A stretch of 64,000 bases of DNA from Labia minor. Taxonomy: Eukaryota > Arthropoda > Insecta > Dermaptera > Spongiphoridae. Location of the stretch: assembly GCA_963082975.1 (NCBI GenBank), contig OY720348.1, positions 72,689,719 to 72,753,718 of the forward strand, given 5' to 3'. A program made the position numbers and the translations under genes. Shown here one piece after another: positions 23,425 to 35,650 of this stretch. The notes under the pieces are model-generated. The model saw only the letters and a program-made list of their open reading frames with translations, did no database searches and was not told the origin of the DNA. Within the stretch, counting starts at the first letter, position 1. The number at the start of each line of letters is the position of its first letter.

Positions 23425-26400
23425 TTACCTAAAAGTTTCCTTATCGACCTTCACCCCAAAATCTCCACTTGTTGAGCAATCGAGTTCAATACAATGCAAA
23501 CGACTTCCCCATTCGCAGTGCTGAACATCAGAGGGTTTGTACATCTTCACTTGAAGGCAGGTGGAAAGTTCTCCAGTGCCTTGAACCTGCCAAAACAGTA
23601 ACAACATTAAAAAGATAAACAAAATCCAAGGGGTTTATTATTGAAATATAATAATAATAATATTAATCCTACATAACTGGATATGCTTACACGCATAACG
23701 ACTCCTAGATCAAGACGTTGCCCTTTCTTTGAGGGTTGTAGCCCTTCAGTGCGGTAATAAGAGGAATAGGCACTAGCGGTACTATCTCGCCATCTCTCAA
23801 TAGTAGCTACTTCCTGCCCATGAATCACTAACCCTCTGAAAAAGTTTAATTTTTTCAATTTCATACACTTTTTACTAGTACTTTAGAATACTTTTCTAAG
23901 GTTGCATGCAATTAAAGGGCGCCATATTATCTTAATAAAATAATAACTAAATAAACTCAATAACATTTTTTAATTAAAAATATTTTATTAAGAGATTTAA
24001 CAATTGAAATAGTTCTAGTTTGTTTTTATAGAATATTTTATTTATGATTATCATTAATTTTCACAATTTTTTATATAACTTACATAAAATTTTATCTATT
24101 TATATATTAAAAAATATAAATGGGTGACTTTAATAAGGAGTGCTGTGTTGACTGCATGATTGCTTGTGTGTGTACATATTTATAGAATAATAAAAATTAA
24201 AAAAAATAACAATATAATTATTAGTAAGTAAATGTTAAAAAATGACAGTTATAATTGAAAAAATTAAATTACAGTAAGTTTTTGAATCTCTATCGTAATT
24301 ATAATTAATTTAATTGTTAATCAATAAAACTCAAATAATTAATTTCTTAACTAAAAAGTTGAATTTTCTTTGACGAAATCAAACTTATTTGTATTGTATG
24401 TATATTGTAAATTTAAAATTTCTAATTATATTCCTATTAGAAAAAGAAGAGATTTATTTAATTGCTAGAGAGGAAGGGTTCTGTGTTAACATACTAAAAT
24501 AAAGATTTACTTTAGGACCAACTAAATTTATTATAGAAACTTATCTATTAAATAAAAAATTTGCATATCAATGAATTTTCAATTAAATCATATTTATATA
24601 AGTATATAGTACCGGGACCCCGAGCCTCGGCTCGGTACTTAAGTTAAAAAAAATGATTCATTATTATTGGGTTTGGCTGGTAATATTAATACCTGAGATA
24701 CCGAGCTGTCGCTCGAAAAAATGTTTAGACATTATTATAGACATTTTCATTCTGTAAATTAAATAATTTTATTTCATTTAAATAAATATCTATTTTTAAA
24801 TAATTTTTCTCTCTACATTATTTATCTAATTCTGACAATATATTAAGATCACACCGGGACCCCGAGCCTCGGCTAGGTAATTAAGTTAAAAAAGAATAAT
24901 TCATTATTATATTGGGTTTGGCTGGTAATATTAATACTTGAGACACCGAGCTGATATACAATTCTTTAATTATTTATTACAATTATTAAATGTTGCATCA
25001 TTGCATGGAACTTAGGGTCCTCAATAATACATAAATATGTATACCGGGACCCCGAGCCTCGGCTCGGTACTTAAGTTAAAAAAAATGATTCATTATTATT
25101 GGATTTGGCTGGTAATATTAATACCTGAGACACCGAGCTCGCTCTACCCTTTAAAAAATATTGATATACAATTCTTTAATTATTTATTACAATTATTAAA
25201 TGTATTAAATAATATTTTATTGAAAAAATATTAAAAATTATAAAACTATCTAAAACTTAATTAATAAAAGAACAATGAATAAATAAATCACGAAAATAGA
25301 TAAAAAAAAATGCACGCGGCGAGTTTCGATCCTTCGAACTCGGGGAGTAAAAACAATTGTTCTTACCACTGGTCTATGATATTTTGATAATTACAAAGAT
25401 ATTTTTACCATCTTTCAAAGACATTTATTTGTTTTGTTGTTTTTTTTTGAGAGAGATTAATAAATATATATATATTTTATTAAAAATAAATATTTTTAAT
25501 TTTATTTCGAAATTAAATAATGAATTTTAAAATATTTTAAATATAAAAAAATGTTAATACAATATCATTTAAAAAAAAAGCGGGAGTCAACCAACCGTAT
25601 TTTGTTGTTATTTTTTTTTTTGAGAGAGATTAATAAATATATATATATATTTTATTAAAAATAAATATTTTTAATTTTATTTCGAAATTTATTTTATTTT
25701 AAAATATTTTAAATAAAAAAAAAATATTAATACAATATCTTTTAAAAATGGCGGGAGTAAAATTGATGACGTCACACCCATATATAATTTTTAATTAAGA
25801 AATTAATAATGAAGCTGTAAGTTTCAAGAGATGTGATCAATAAAACTCAATTTTTCTTTATAAATACTATATCTAGTGTGAATTTGAAAAAAATCGTTAG
25901 AGCGGTTTTTGAGAACCAATGGTTATAGATACATAGAAAGAAATATAGATATATACAATTTTAGCTAGCATAATAAGATAAGATATATAGTTAGATAGAC
26001 AAATAGAAAAATAGATAATGTTAATTTGTTTATAAAATGAAAAATATTTTTTCTTTCAAATCAATTTATCGGCCTTCGTCCTGGAAGTTCTCTACGACCG
26101 AATAAATGCTCTTATGCCAACATTTTTCCAACTTTCGTAATAGTCACAAAAGTCTTTTCCCGGTATATTTTTCAATATCTCTTCTGTCGGGCTATTATCT
26201 CTTCAGCCGAGTCGAAACGATCTTTTGGGTTTGCTGAACAGTCAGAAGTCGCACGGTGATAAATCATGCTAATACAAAGATATACAATATATATATCAAA
26301 GTTATTCACGAAGAACTAATAGAGTGTAAGGAGTGGAAAAACCAAGAATTATATGCCGATCATTTTGGCCTTTTCAGGGGGAAAATTTCACTCACATAAT

Positions 26401-27168
26401 GCATGATATTCAAATAATATTCTGTTTTGTTATGCAGAAGAAATTCATAATGCACTTTTTAGAGTTTAGATCAGGGCTTCTTAAACTGTGGGTCGCGACC
26501 CCCAGGGGGGTCGCGAGACTACTGAAAGGAGGTCGCAAAGATCTGATACTTTTGAATCATTATAAATAAAATTTTAAAATTATTAAATTATATATATGTG
26601 AAATGAATGGGTATGTATTCTTTAATTCTTATTTTATTTACATTGTAAAATAGTGCGATATTACATCTACATCTTCGGTTAATATATATTTCATTATATG
26701 GAGGAGGGGGTCGTTTAAAATTTCCTAAACTTGAAGGGGGTCGCTATATAAAAAAGTTTAAGAAGCCCTGGTTTAGAGTATTACGATAGTCAAGATATAT
26801 ATATATATATACAGTGGTGAACTAAGGCTAAAGTGGGGCCTAGGCAACATTGTAACTTCAGCCTCTTTGAAAAAATTTTACCTTTTTTATAACTTTTCAT
26901 AATAAAACTTTCATGTTTGCCTAAACGAATATATATATCAAAGTTATATATAAATATATACATAATCAATAGAATTTCTTTAATTAATTAAAATCTTAGT
27001 ATATATGCCTCTAAGATATTTTTCATTTTCTTTAATTAATTTATTTTTAAAATATTTGGGTAACCAACACAACAAAACAAAAACAAATTTACCTTTTGAT
27101 GTTATAAAGATTTTAATATTATAATAATTATTTCACATATTATATATGATTATTATAAAATAGCAATA

Positions 27169-27213
<45 letters not shown>

Positions 27214-28321
27214 TTATTCCAAAAAGTATAGCAATTTATTAATTGGTTACTATTTCAATTTCCTATCTAAGACATCCTTTTAAACCAATTGTTTTCAAAT
27301 AAATATTTTAAAATTTTGTAGATGAAGTAACAAGCATAAGAAAAGTTATATCGTTATGATTCTTTTTTAACAACTTTGATATTCATTTCAATTGTGGTTA
27401 ATTTGTTATTTTAATTAAAATACGTTTGTCATTTGATTATTTATAAAAATATAATTTATTTAGTTTATTAACTAATATAATGTCACTCAACTCACTTCAC
27501 TATTATTTAATTTTTATGTTTTTCTAGAGATCGTAAAAATTCCATGTAATAATATTAAAGGTTCTTAGAACTTTAGTCGTAACTTACAGACACGATACCA
27601 TCATCATTGGAAGTAGTCTTATTCAATTTATTGGCACTTTTATTTGAGCTATCACTATAAAAAATAAATTATAAATAAACAAAAATAAATAAATAAATAA
27701 TATCATATTTAAAATGGCTGGCGACTGTAAATGATCATTAAACATAGAGGATAATAAAAAATAAATTTAAAATATTATAAATAATATATATATACTGATA
27801 TCTTTAAAAAGGCTACCAGCTCAGAAGTTCTAAAACCAATTCATTGATTTATTATATTTACATTGATTTAAAAATTGCTTGTGTTTTCAAGTTGAAAAAA
27901 TATTATATTAATTCTTAAAGTGGTGGTCACGAAATCAGTTTGTTTCAAATTGATCTAATAATATAAAAGACTTAAATAATGAGATCATTTTATTTAGAAT
28001 ATATAAAAGATTGTTAATTTTAATTTTTTTATTTTATTTTGAAAAAGAGAGGTGTGTTTTAACACATACCCCTCAAGAAGAGTGAAAGTGAGACAGTGGC
28101 GGACGGTGTAATCAGTGAATCATTAAAACCGCAGCCAGACTCACTTACTGCAGCGATTGTGGAGGTTTGAAAGAGACGTCCAGTCGATAAGAAGTATCTG
28201 TTGTCAGCTTCACTGTCTTCGGTTGCTTAAATCTTTGTCGTGTTTCCATTTTACAATAAACTGGTCCTGAATCTGGCTCTTTTTTTAAGGACAGGGTAAC
28301 ACGAAACGCAAGACTTGACAT
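23425..28321 (-). CDS. CNRIP1: CB1 cannabinoid receptor-interacting protein 1 orthologue
   Basis: Three exons on the minus strand: 28321-28149, 23835-23691 and 23586-23425. They join in phase (2 then 0) to give 159 aa, against about 164 in human. The protein family binds the C-terminal tail of the CB1 receptor and damps its constitutive signalling in the cytoplasm; in arthropods, which lack CB1, the partner is unknown. Family-matching segments are DSGPVYCK, TVKLTTDTSYRLDVSFKP, YYRTEGLQPSKKGQR, LQVKMYK and HCEWGSRL, with the ending VDKETFR. The first ATG fitting the family length is at 28321. Upstream an in-frame TAG coincides with a likely acceptor (TTCATAG at 28369-28375), so the 5' leader is probably spliced. 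Donors are GTAAGTGAG and GTAAGC. The stop overlaps another donor-like GTAAGT at 23428-23423, so an alternative ending is possible. The 4.3-kb first intron is full of transposons. Confidence 0.9.
24609..25985 (-). repeat. composite repeat, copy 2 with three hairpin modules
   Basis: Opposite-orientation relative of 7640-9258, lying inside the first CNRIP1 intron. The GC-rich module beginning ACCGGGACCCCGAGCCTCGG and ending near CACCGAGCT occurs three times (24609-24714, 24852-24952, 25043-25150), against once in copy 1. The tRNA-like head lies near 25310-25380 on minus. A segment of about 130 bp containing GAGAGAGATTAATAAATATA is itself tandemly repeated (25440-25560 and 25608-25755). Confidence 0.75.
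26045..26265 (-). pseudogene. mariner transposase remnant
   Basis: The minus strand reads SPCDFWLFSKPKRSFR and then, after an in-frame stop, EEILKNIPGKDFCDYYESWK. This corresponds to the mariner transposase C-terminal third: the CDFWLF block holds the last catalytic Asp of the D,D34D triad, and the EEI, IP, F, W pattern follows it. Frames are interrupted and the N-terminal domain is missing, so it is inactive. It lies in the first CNRIP1 intron in the same orientation as the gene. Confidence 0.8.
26472..26770. mobile_element. hAT-type MITE, 299 bp
   Basis: The ends are CAGGGCTTCTTAAACT and its inverted partner AGTTTAAGAAGCCCTG. GTCGCGACCCCC-like subterminal sequence occurs on both sides, a form common in hAT families. 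The flanks are GTTTAGAT (26464-26471) and GTTTAGAG, an 8-bp duplication with one change. There is no coding capacity. Confidence 0.88.
26813..26890 (+). mobile_element. solo hAT-like end
   Basis: CAGTGGTGAACTAAGGC followed by GGGGCCTAGGCAAC resembles a hAT terminal segment. No matching right end was found, so it is probably truncated. Confidence 0.35.
27174..27210. repeat. (TA)n microsatellite
   Basis: Alternating TA run of about 37 bp inside the first CNRIP1 intron. Confidence 0.9.
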
Positions 28322-28563
28322 GAGCTCCACGTGCTTACGTTTCCCCCTGTTATGGCCAGGTGCCACATTCTATGAACAAAAACAAAGAATTAACAAATTA
28401 ATTTAATCTAGGAAAAACCAAATCACTTTAAGAAAAATATATTATACACCCTTCGAATAAGATAAGATTTTCATAAAAAAATAAAGTTCAAATAAAAAGA
28501 AAAGTCTTAGGAAATAATATAGTGAAGGAAAATTTAATATACCAATGAACACAGGATGGGTAC

Positions 28564-28740
28564 CTGCTTGAATAGCAAAGAGGCAGAATTAGTGAGAAGT
28601 TTAAGAAACAAGAGTGGGTTAGTAGCTCAAGAACACGGTAGACAGACAATATAAAGGTGATAGATGAGAGGGAATTCGGAGAAGATAGAAATGAGGGGTC
28701 TTACGATAGCGACGGTCAATATATTTGAGTTTAATACCGT
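28564..28740 (-). other. candidate 5' UTR exon of CNRIP1
   Basis: GC-richer minus-strand segment ending in a good donor (AAGCAG then GTACCC, boundary at 28564), about 190 bp upstream of the acceptor-like TTCATAG at 28369. It has no useful open frame, so it would be non-coding. The transcription start is not defined. Confidence 0.35.
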
Positions 28741-28769
28741 CATAGATAGAAAGATGGATAAGTTATATG

Positions 28770-29800
28770 CCGTTTTGTTAAGATGATGCACCTTATGTTA
28801 CATTGGATTGATTGGTTCATTTAATTGAACTTATTTATTTAAACATTCTTCAAATTTAAAAATATACTATACTATATATATACCTAGAGTCTGATTTTTG
28901 TTGCTTTGAAATGGTGCCCCATTGCGGTGAACATTATGCACAGATTGAATTGATATTGCAGATTCATCTTGAAAGTGACCAACTGGATTTAAAAGGAATT
29001 AAGATAAATACCCGCCTATATTCTGAATAAGAATAATAATTATAATAATATAAAATAACAAGTTTAGCTAAAAAAAACACCTAATTAAATTTGATATAAA
29101 ACATTCATATATTAAAGCTTTATTTTGTTAAATTCAATAAAGTTCATACAACCATATTACTCAATGTTATTCACTTTGGAGTAGGTTATACTCTTTGAAA
29201 ATAATTAATCCAACATTAAAAATTTGTATTTGTATTGATTTTAGTTTATACAGTAGTAATTGATTTAAAGAATCAGGTTATCATTAAAAATTAAACTCTA
29301 ATGATGATAAATTAGGAAACAAAGAACATCAAAGATTATTAGATTCGTTCGATAAAGTTTTTGCTTTAATTATTATTTCAAAATATAAATTGTAATTAAG
29401 GTTCTATTAACTTATTGTGTAGCAGAAATTATTGTAAAATTTACAAAGAAAATATAATAATAAACTTCCTTTCTGGTACTATTATATGTCCCCGATAGAA
29501 AAAGGAAACAAAACAATAGAATACCCTTTTTTTATGAAGACAATATATATATATTTATAAAATATACATTTATATATCTATTATTGTATATATTTATATA
29601 TATATATACATTTATAAAATCTATTATTAATAAAAATTATTTATTTATAAATATATTATAATAATTATTATTCAATAATAACATTTACTTAACATAAATG
29701 CATAAAATCAATTTTAGAAGATAAATATATTTTTTTGTTTTATTCAATTTGTGTAAATTTTTGTATAACTTCATCTTTTCAATTTCTCTTGTTATATTAA
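28770..29800. other. no gene seen
   Basis: AT-rich sequence, partly shared in reverse with 63540-63670 (29570-29720). Confidence 0.5.
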
Positions 29801-30145
29801 ATCTGACAAAAAACCACTTCGTGGTAGAGCTTCCTCGCCAAGTTGTGAGCCCTAAAAAGTTAGGGCCCTTCAAAGTTGTCTTTCAAAAAAATTAGTGAAA
29901 TCAAAAGTTCATTTCCTGTGGGAGGTACTACCACTATTTGAAAAAGTTTTATTGGAAATGCAATTAAATAGACTATTCAGGAAATAAACGTTTTACAAAC
30001 AATTAATATTGTAAGGTGATGAACTTGGCGGCCGCCAAGCTTTGATTTCACTAATTTTTTTGAAAGACAACTTTGAAGGGCCCTAACTTTTTAGGGCTCA
30101 CAACTTGGCGAGGAAGCTCTACCACGAAGTGGTTTTTTGTCAGAT
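29801..30145. mobile_element. inverted-repeat element with nested palindromes
   Basis: Arms 29801-29906 and 30040-30145 are near-identical reverse complements over about 105 bp, ending in ATCTGACAAAAAACCACTTC. Each arm contains smaller hairpins: CCAC TTC GTGG, and GCCCTAA AAAG TTAGGGC. The loop of about 130 bp includes GCGGCCGC. It carries no protein. A related but rearranged copy lies at 63540-63953. Confidence 0.8.
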
Positions 30146-30620
30146 TTCAATGCTTTTTGTAGAAATGATATTTATTTGAAATGTACAATAATGTATATTG
30201 ATGTAGAAGTATTGGTGAAATTAATGATGGCAATATTTATATCCCTGAATGAACGTTTGGGTCCATGGTATCTAATGTGGGGTGAAAATAATTTAGTCAG
30301 ATTCCACGCTAACTAAAGCTTCATAAAAACTTAAGCATTTTCATCGAATGATAAAGTGTGATATTTGAGAATATCATAACAAGAGTATTAATTTAATGTA
30401 TGCCGAATAGTTCACATTCTAGCAATTGGAATAAAAAAGTTTTATCATGTGGTTCAAATGCTCTAATGATTAGGCGGCTTAGAGGTTCTGGCTGTAGTGC
30501 GTTAGCCTTTTTAAATGGAAGAATTCCCCTGTCTATATGAAACCATGTATTGATCTGTTAATGTGTTGGTTTAAAAATGCAGGTTGTAGGTATGATGCGA
30601 GAGTTGGACACGTAATGTAA

Positions 30621-31430
30621 AATATAATTATTTTATAATTATTTTATTTTAAAAAATAATTTATACAAACAATGTGGTCTTTAAATAAAAATCCCTTTAA
30701 TAACACTTAAAAAATTAAAAATAAAATAAAATTAAAATAAAAAAAAATTGTTTCAAACTTTTCAATTTAATTTATCCATTGATTTAAATAAGTGTTATTT
30801 ATTTGTTTATTAATTTTTTCTTTTGTTTCTTTTTTTCTATTTTGGTGCATATTGAATTAATGGAAATGGTGAAAAAAATGCCATTTTTAAAATTGAATAT
30901 CTCAGGTTGTTCTTGATCAAAATTAATGATTTTTTTTTTTTTGTCTTTGTCTGGTGGGCTGCCCCTATAAGACATAGACTACTCCCGTATAAATTGAGTT
31001 AAAAATGAAATTGAAATAGCAAAAAAAGTGATTTTTTGCGCGTTTTTTGCATTTTTGGCAATTTTGCAAAATGTTTTTCACCTACCCACCAAGACAAACA
31101 ATTTGAGACATTCCCCATCAAAATCGGTTCAGTAGTTAAGGCTGTAGTCCTGTCAATGTTGAAAATGACGAAGGACATGAAAAGTTGAAAAAAATGCCAT
31201 TTTTAAAATTTAATATCTCTGGTTGTAATGAATAATAATTTTTGATTTTTTGTTTGTTTTTGTCTCGTGGCCGGCGCCTATAAGACCTAAAAAAATTAGG
31301 CCTACAGGTGCCACCGTTTTTTTGCTGTGAGGGGGTGAAAACCGGTACTTGTCACGTCCAGTATATATATACGCTAGGCAGGCTCGGTGTTTTTTACTTG
31401 TCGAGGCGGAGCGCTGCCGGCGCTCCTAGA
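30621..31430 (+). mobile_element. 0.8-kb repeat, copy 1
   Basis: Nearly full-length reverse complement of 62502-63305. One end is GC-rich with the hairpin GGAGCGC TGCCG GCGCTCC; the other is AT-rich with CAAACAATGTGG and TCCCTTTAATAA. The interior carries AAAATCGGTTCAG, the reverse of an ACCGATTTTGATG phrase also seen in the unrelated 0.6-kb family. No long open frame. Confidence 0.85.
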
Positions 31431-31469
31431 TAAATTTATCATATTAAAATTGCACTAAAAATAATAAAA

Positions 31470-32086
31470 TAATATAAATATAAAATTTTTTTATAAAATA
31501 ACGTTTTTCAAATGGACTAAAAAGAATAAAATAATTTTTCTATAAGCCTGATAAAGTTATTGGATGAATTGCTTCATATTCAACGAAAAACGTTGAGCGC
31601 ATTTAGTTCTATGCAATTAACTTCTTTTATAAAGCTATAATTCATATATAAGATTCAGATATAAGATACATACCACACTAAAACACTTAATTAACAAGAA
31701 ACACTATTTCTTCAAATATAATCAACCATTTTGGATTTGGTTGATAATATGTAAATTTAATAAAAATTCTTTTAAATTCTGATACATACATTGATATAAG
31801 TATATTACAGTGAAAAATAATAAAAGATTAATTTCTTAGCTCTTAAACTATCAATTTTTTTAATGATAAAAAAATTTGTCAGTTTATGTCTTTAATAAAA
31901 TTTTTATTATTACAAAAATTTGACTTGATTGTTCATATAAATAAATTAAACTAAATGGGCCCAACGTTTTTGGTTGAATATGAACCAATTCATCCATACA
32001 TTTTGTCAGGCTTATAGAAAAATTATTTTATTCTTTTTAGTCCATGAGAAAAACGGTATTTTATAAAAATTTTTATATTTATATTA
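31470..32086. repeat. opposed pair of interspersed repeats
   Basis: Copies 2 (31470-31608, inverted) and 3 (31931-32086, direct) of the repeat at 2119-2280 face each other with about 320 bp between. That makes a large imperfect palindrome, possibly one element with long inverted ends. Confidence 0.65.
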
Positions 32087-32089
32087 TGT

Positions 32090-32760
32090 TTTATTAGAGA
32101 TATCTTTAAAATTATTTATAAGATAAGCATTAAAAAATGCAAATAAATAAAGAATCGTGTGGTTTGTTATAAACCAACGAACTTGTGTGAATTGCAGGTA
32201 TCACACCCCTATAATGAAACAACCACATGCAACTTTAGAAATAAGTTATTTTTCATTCCCAATTAAAATTTGAAAAGTTTTGAAAAATAAACTTTTATAT
32301 AATTATTTAATTATTATAAATCGTTTTAAGTAGATTGGCATTGATTATGAAATCTCAGTTTACAATACGAAAATTATTATAATGACCTTGTGTGTGTTTT
32401 ATTTATTCAATATAATCTTCTAAAAAGTCTTCTTATAATAAAATGATATAAATATTTTTTCAAATATATCTATATCAATATAGATATAGATATATACAAT
32501 ATCGATAATTTTTAAAAATATTTTTTAATTTAATAATTAGTCAAAATTAATAGTAATTTTTTAAACTGTTGAAAAAAATCAATATGACTTTGCAGGTTGA
32601 AATTGATTTGATATGAAAGGAAAGTAAATAAATAATAAAATATTTCCCTCTTATATTCATTGTTTAAAGGAAAATTTTTACATAACACATTCTTAATTGT
32701 AAGAACGTTTATGATTATACTTTATTAATATATAATGTTTCTTTATATTATTCTAAATAT

Positions 32761-32812
<52 letters not shown>

Positions 32813-34607
32813 TATTGTGATATCTGATAAATGGGACTCCTTATAAATAAATACATATAATAACCCATATTTTTTTCAAAAAAATAAAGTTTTTATATTA
32901 TAAAAGTATACAGAGTTTTTAATTAAATGCAAATTTTTTTAATCATTAAAAATAAAAAATTTAACATCATTTTCAAAATGTAAAATTTAAATTTAAAAAT
33001 CAATTTGTTGAAATAAACTAATAGAAAACAATTCAAAATAAAAAAATATTTTGAATTTAAATTATTATTTAAAAAAAAATTGTTAGATTTGAAAATTTAA
33101 CAATTTATTATCATATTAAATTTTATCCACAACGCGGTTTGTATTTAATTAAATTAGTAAAGATAGAATTAATTAATTTCGTAAAGATAGAAAATAGACG
33201 AGAAGTGAAATGATTAAGTTCATACCTGAATTTAATGTCTCGAGTGACTGAAGTCGTCGGCAATTTGAGGAAAACTGCAACGCTCCGAGAAAGGGGGAGG
33301 CTTGAACTAATGTCAGATATTGATTTCTTGTATAAAAGTTCTCGAAATGCCAACGAAATAAACTTATAACTATTACAATTTAATTCAAATATTCCAATAT
33401 AAGAATGATAACAAATATAATCATAATTTTTTATTAATCCAAAAAATGATTAGTTTACAATTTTTTTTAGTTTTTAGAAATGTGCATATAGATTCAAAGA
33501 CATTTAAATGAATATTCATTGAAACATTTCATAGTAAGAATATAATAACTTAATAACTTATAATTGCAAAAAGAAAAAAATAGGGCATGTTGCAAACACC
33601 AGGTCCCGTAGTTATCAACCTGTATCAATATCTGATTTAAATAATCCGAATAGTTGCTGAAAAATTCAACTAACTTTATCAATATTCAGGGATTAATTAT
33701 ACGTATATATAAATACGAGTCTGTACAATAGATCCTTATTTTAAAAAATGTAATTTTGATTGGGAGGAATGTAAAATAAATATATTTTTTATACTATAGG
33801 AACATATTTTTATAGATATACGTCATGAAAAATATTGCAAGTCATTGTAATGTAATCATCATAGTTTGCACCGTTTTGGAGTAAAATATTCTTATTTTTG
33901 CAGTATCGTTTTCATCTGGGACCCTATTCACCTTGTTTTATATTGTAACTATAAGTAATAATAGTTTCTATTATTAATCACTCTATTTCATTAAACTAAA
34001 ATTTATAATTATTTATGTAATATAATAAAAATTTGATTTTTTTAAGAAATTTGTACATATAAATACTTGTATATAAAGAATTATTCTTTCTTTTCGAATA
34101 AATAAAAAGAAGTTTTCATGACGAGGGGCATTAATTATCTCTATTAATGATCCTATAATATTAGCTTATTTAATTTTTAAAATTAACAAAAATGACTCAC
34201 AAAGTACATAAATGGATTGCTTAAATAATGAATATTAGTTCATTTTAGTGTATGTCAAACATTCTTAACAACTGAAATAAAATGTTTCATTTTTCAATGG
34301 ACGGATTTAAAATATTTAAAAATTTTATATTTATTTAATTTATTAATATTATTTTCTTTACCCGAGCTTTTTTTGATTATCACAAAATAAATATTAATTA
34401 CATTCATGTGTGTGTGTATGTGTGTGTGTGTATTTAACAAAATCATATACTAAATAATAATAATCATTTTTTTATTTATATTTTATTATTAATTATTATT
34501 GATAATTTTAATTTTAATTTCTAAGATGGTATTAATAAAAAAAAATATAAAAAATATAAAGTTAATAATAAAAAATAAAAATCTATAATTAATATTCAAA
34601 ATCTTTG
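32090..34607. other. intergenic, AT-rich
   Basis: No supported gene. There is a long TA run at 32774-32811 and a GT microsatellite at 34406-34432. A GC-richer minus-strand patch at 33226-33330 ends in a donor-like CAG then GTATGA; it could be a far upstream non-coding exon of CNRIP1, but nothing ties it there. Confidence 0.45.
34406..34432 (+). repeat. (TG)n microsatellite
   Basis: TG dinucleotide run with one interruption. Confidence 0.85.
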
Positions 34608-34615
34608 TTCTATAC

Positions 34616-34916
34616 AAGCGTTCGGGGAACCGGGATAAATTACCCCAAATATAGGGTAAAAATGAAATTTTTGGGGGTTAAAATGAAACTTTTGTGAGTA
34701 AAAAGTAAAAAGTATATATTTTTAATTTGCTAGTTTTGCAAATTAAATTTTTAGTTATTGTTTTCTTTTCAAAATTATCATGTGGGGCTATAATAGGGAA
34801 GATGCTAAAAAGAGGCGATATCGTTTTTTTGTTTTTTTTGCTCTTCATCATGGGGTAATATCAACTTAAACAAAAATATTTTGGGGTAATGACTAAAAAA
34901 AGTTCCCCGACCGCTG
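34616..34916. mobile_element. hAT-type MITE, 301 bp, perfect 8-bp TSD
   Basis: The left end AAGCGTTCGGGGAAC pairs with the right end GTTCCCCGACCGCTG (13 of 15 positions). It is flanked on both sides by TTCTATAC (34608-34615 and 34917-34924). The interior is GGGGTAA-rich and non-coding. Confidence 0.88.
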
Positions 34917-35650
34917 TTCTATACCAAAAAGCATTTCTACGGGACGTTAATTATCATTTTTTCTTTAATTTGAATCAAAATTATTTAAATTGTTATTTGT
35001 TGTTATACCTATTATATATATTGTTTTTGTTCTCCTTAATCCTATAAACAAAATTGATATAATATTTATTAATTTAATTAGAAATTGTAACTCTGTCCAT
35101 AACATCATCCCGAGGAGGGTGGATCTTAAAACAATGAAAATAAATCACAAAGAGTATGAAGGAATGAAATAAATTATTTCTAGCACGAATAGGCTTTGCT
35201 GCCGATGTTTGTATGTCTTGATGTCGCTATTCAACTAGAAAATTGTTGCACGCACCAGCTACATACCTCCAATCGTCTCTATCCTGAGTTCTCCAACTAG
35301 ATTTGATAAATATTATATTTGATATCAAAATTTTTTTTTCTTTTTGTTAAAAATATTTATCTTAGATATTAATCCATCATAAACATCCAAAATAATAATT
35401 AATAATAGAAATAGTTTCTTTATAATTATTTATTTACTTTTAATCCTATGTTTATTTTTCTTTCTCTTTCTTATTGATAAAAAATTAAATTGAAATTTTT
35501 TTTTTAAATTAGACAGAAAATTTGATTTTTGATAAATATATAAATATCTATATATATATATATAAAATAAATTATAATGAAAAATAAATATAGAATATAG
35601 AATTATTTATTTTTTGTTTAAATTATTCCAATATCCCTAATTTCAATAGT

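Noticed and set aside
33123-33353. 76-codon minus frame as a CNRIP1 N-terminal exon
   Set aside because: The donor at 33226 would not join in the CNRIP1 frame, and the family needs no further N-terminus; at most a non-coding exon.
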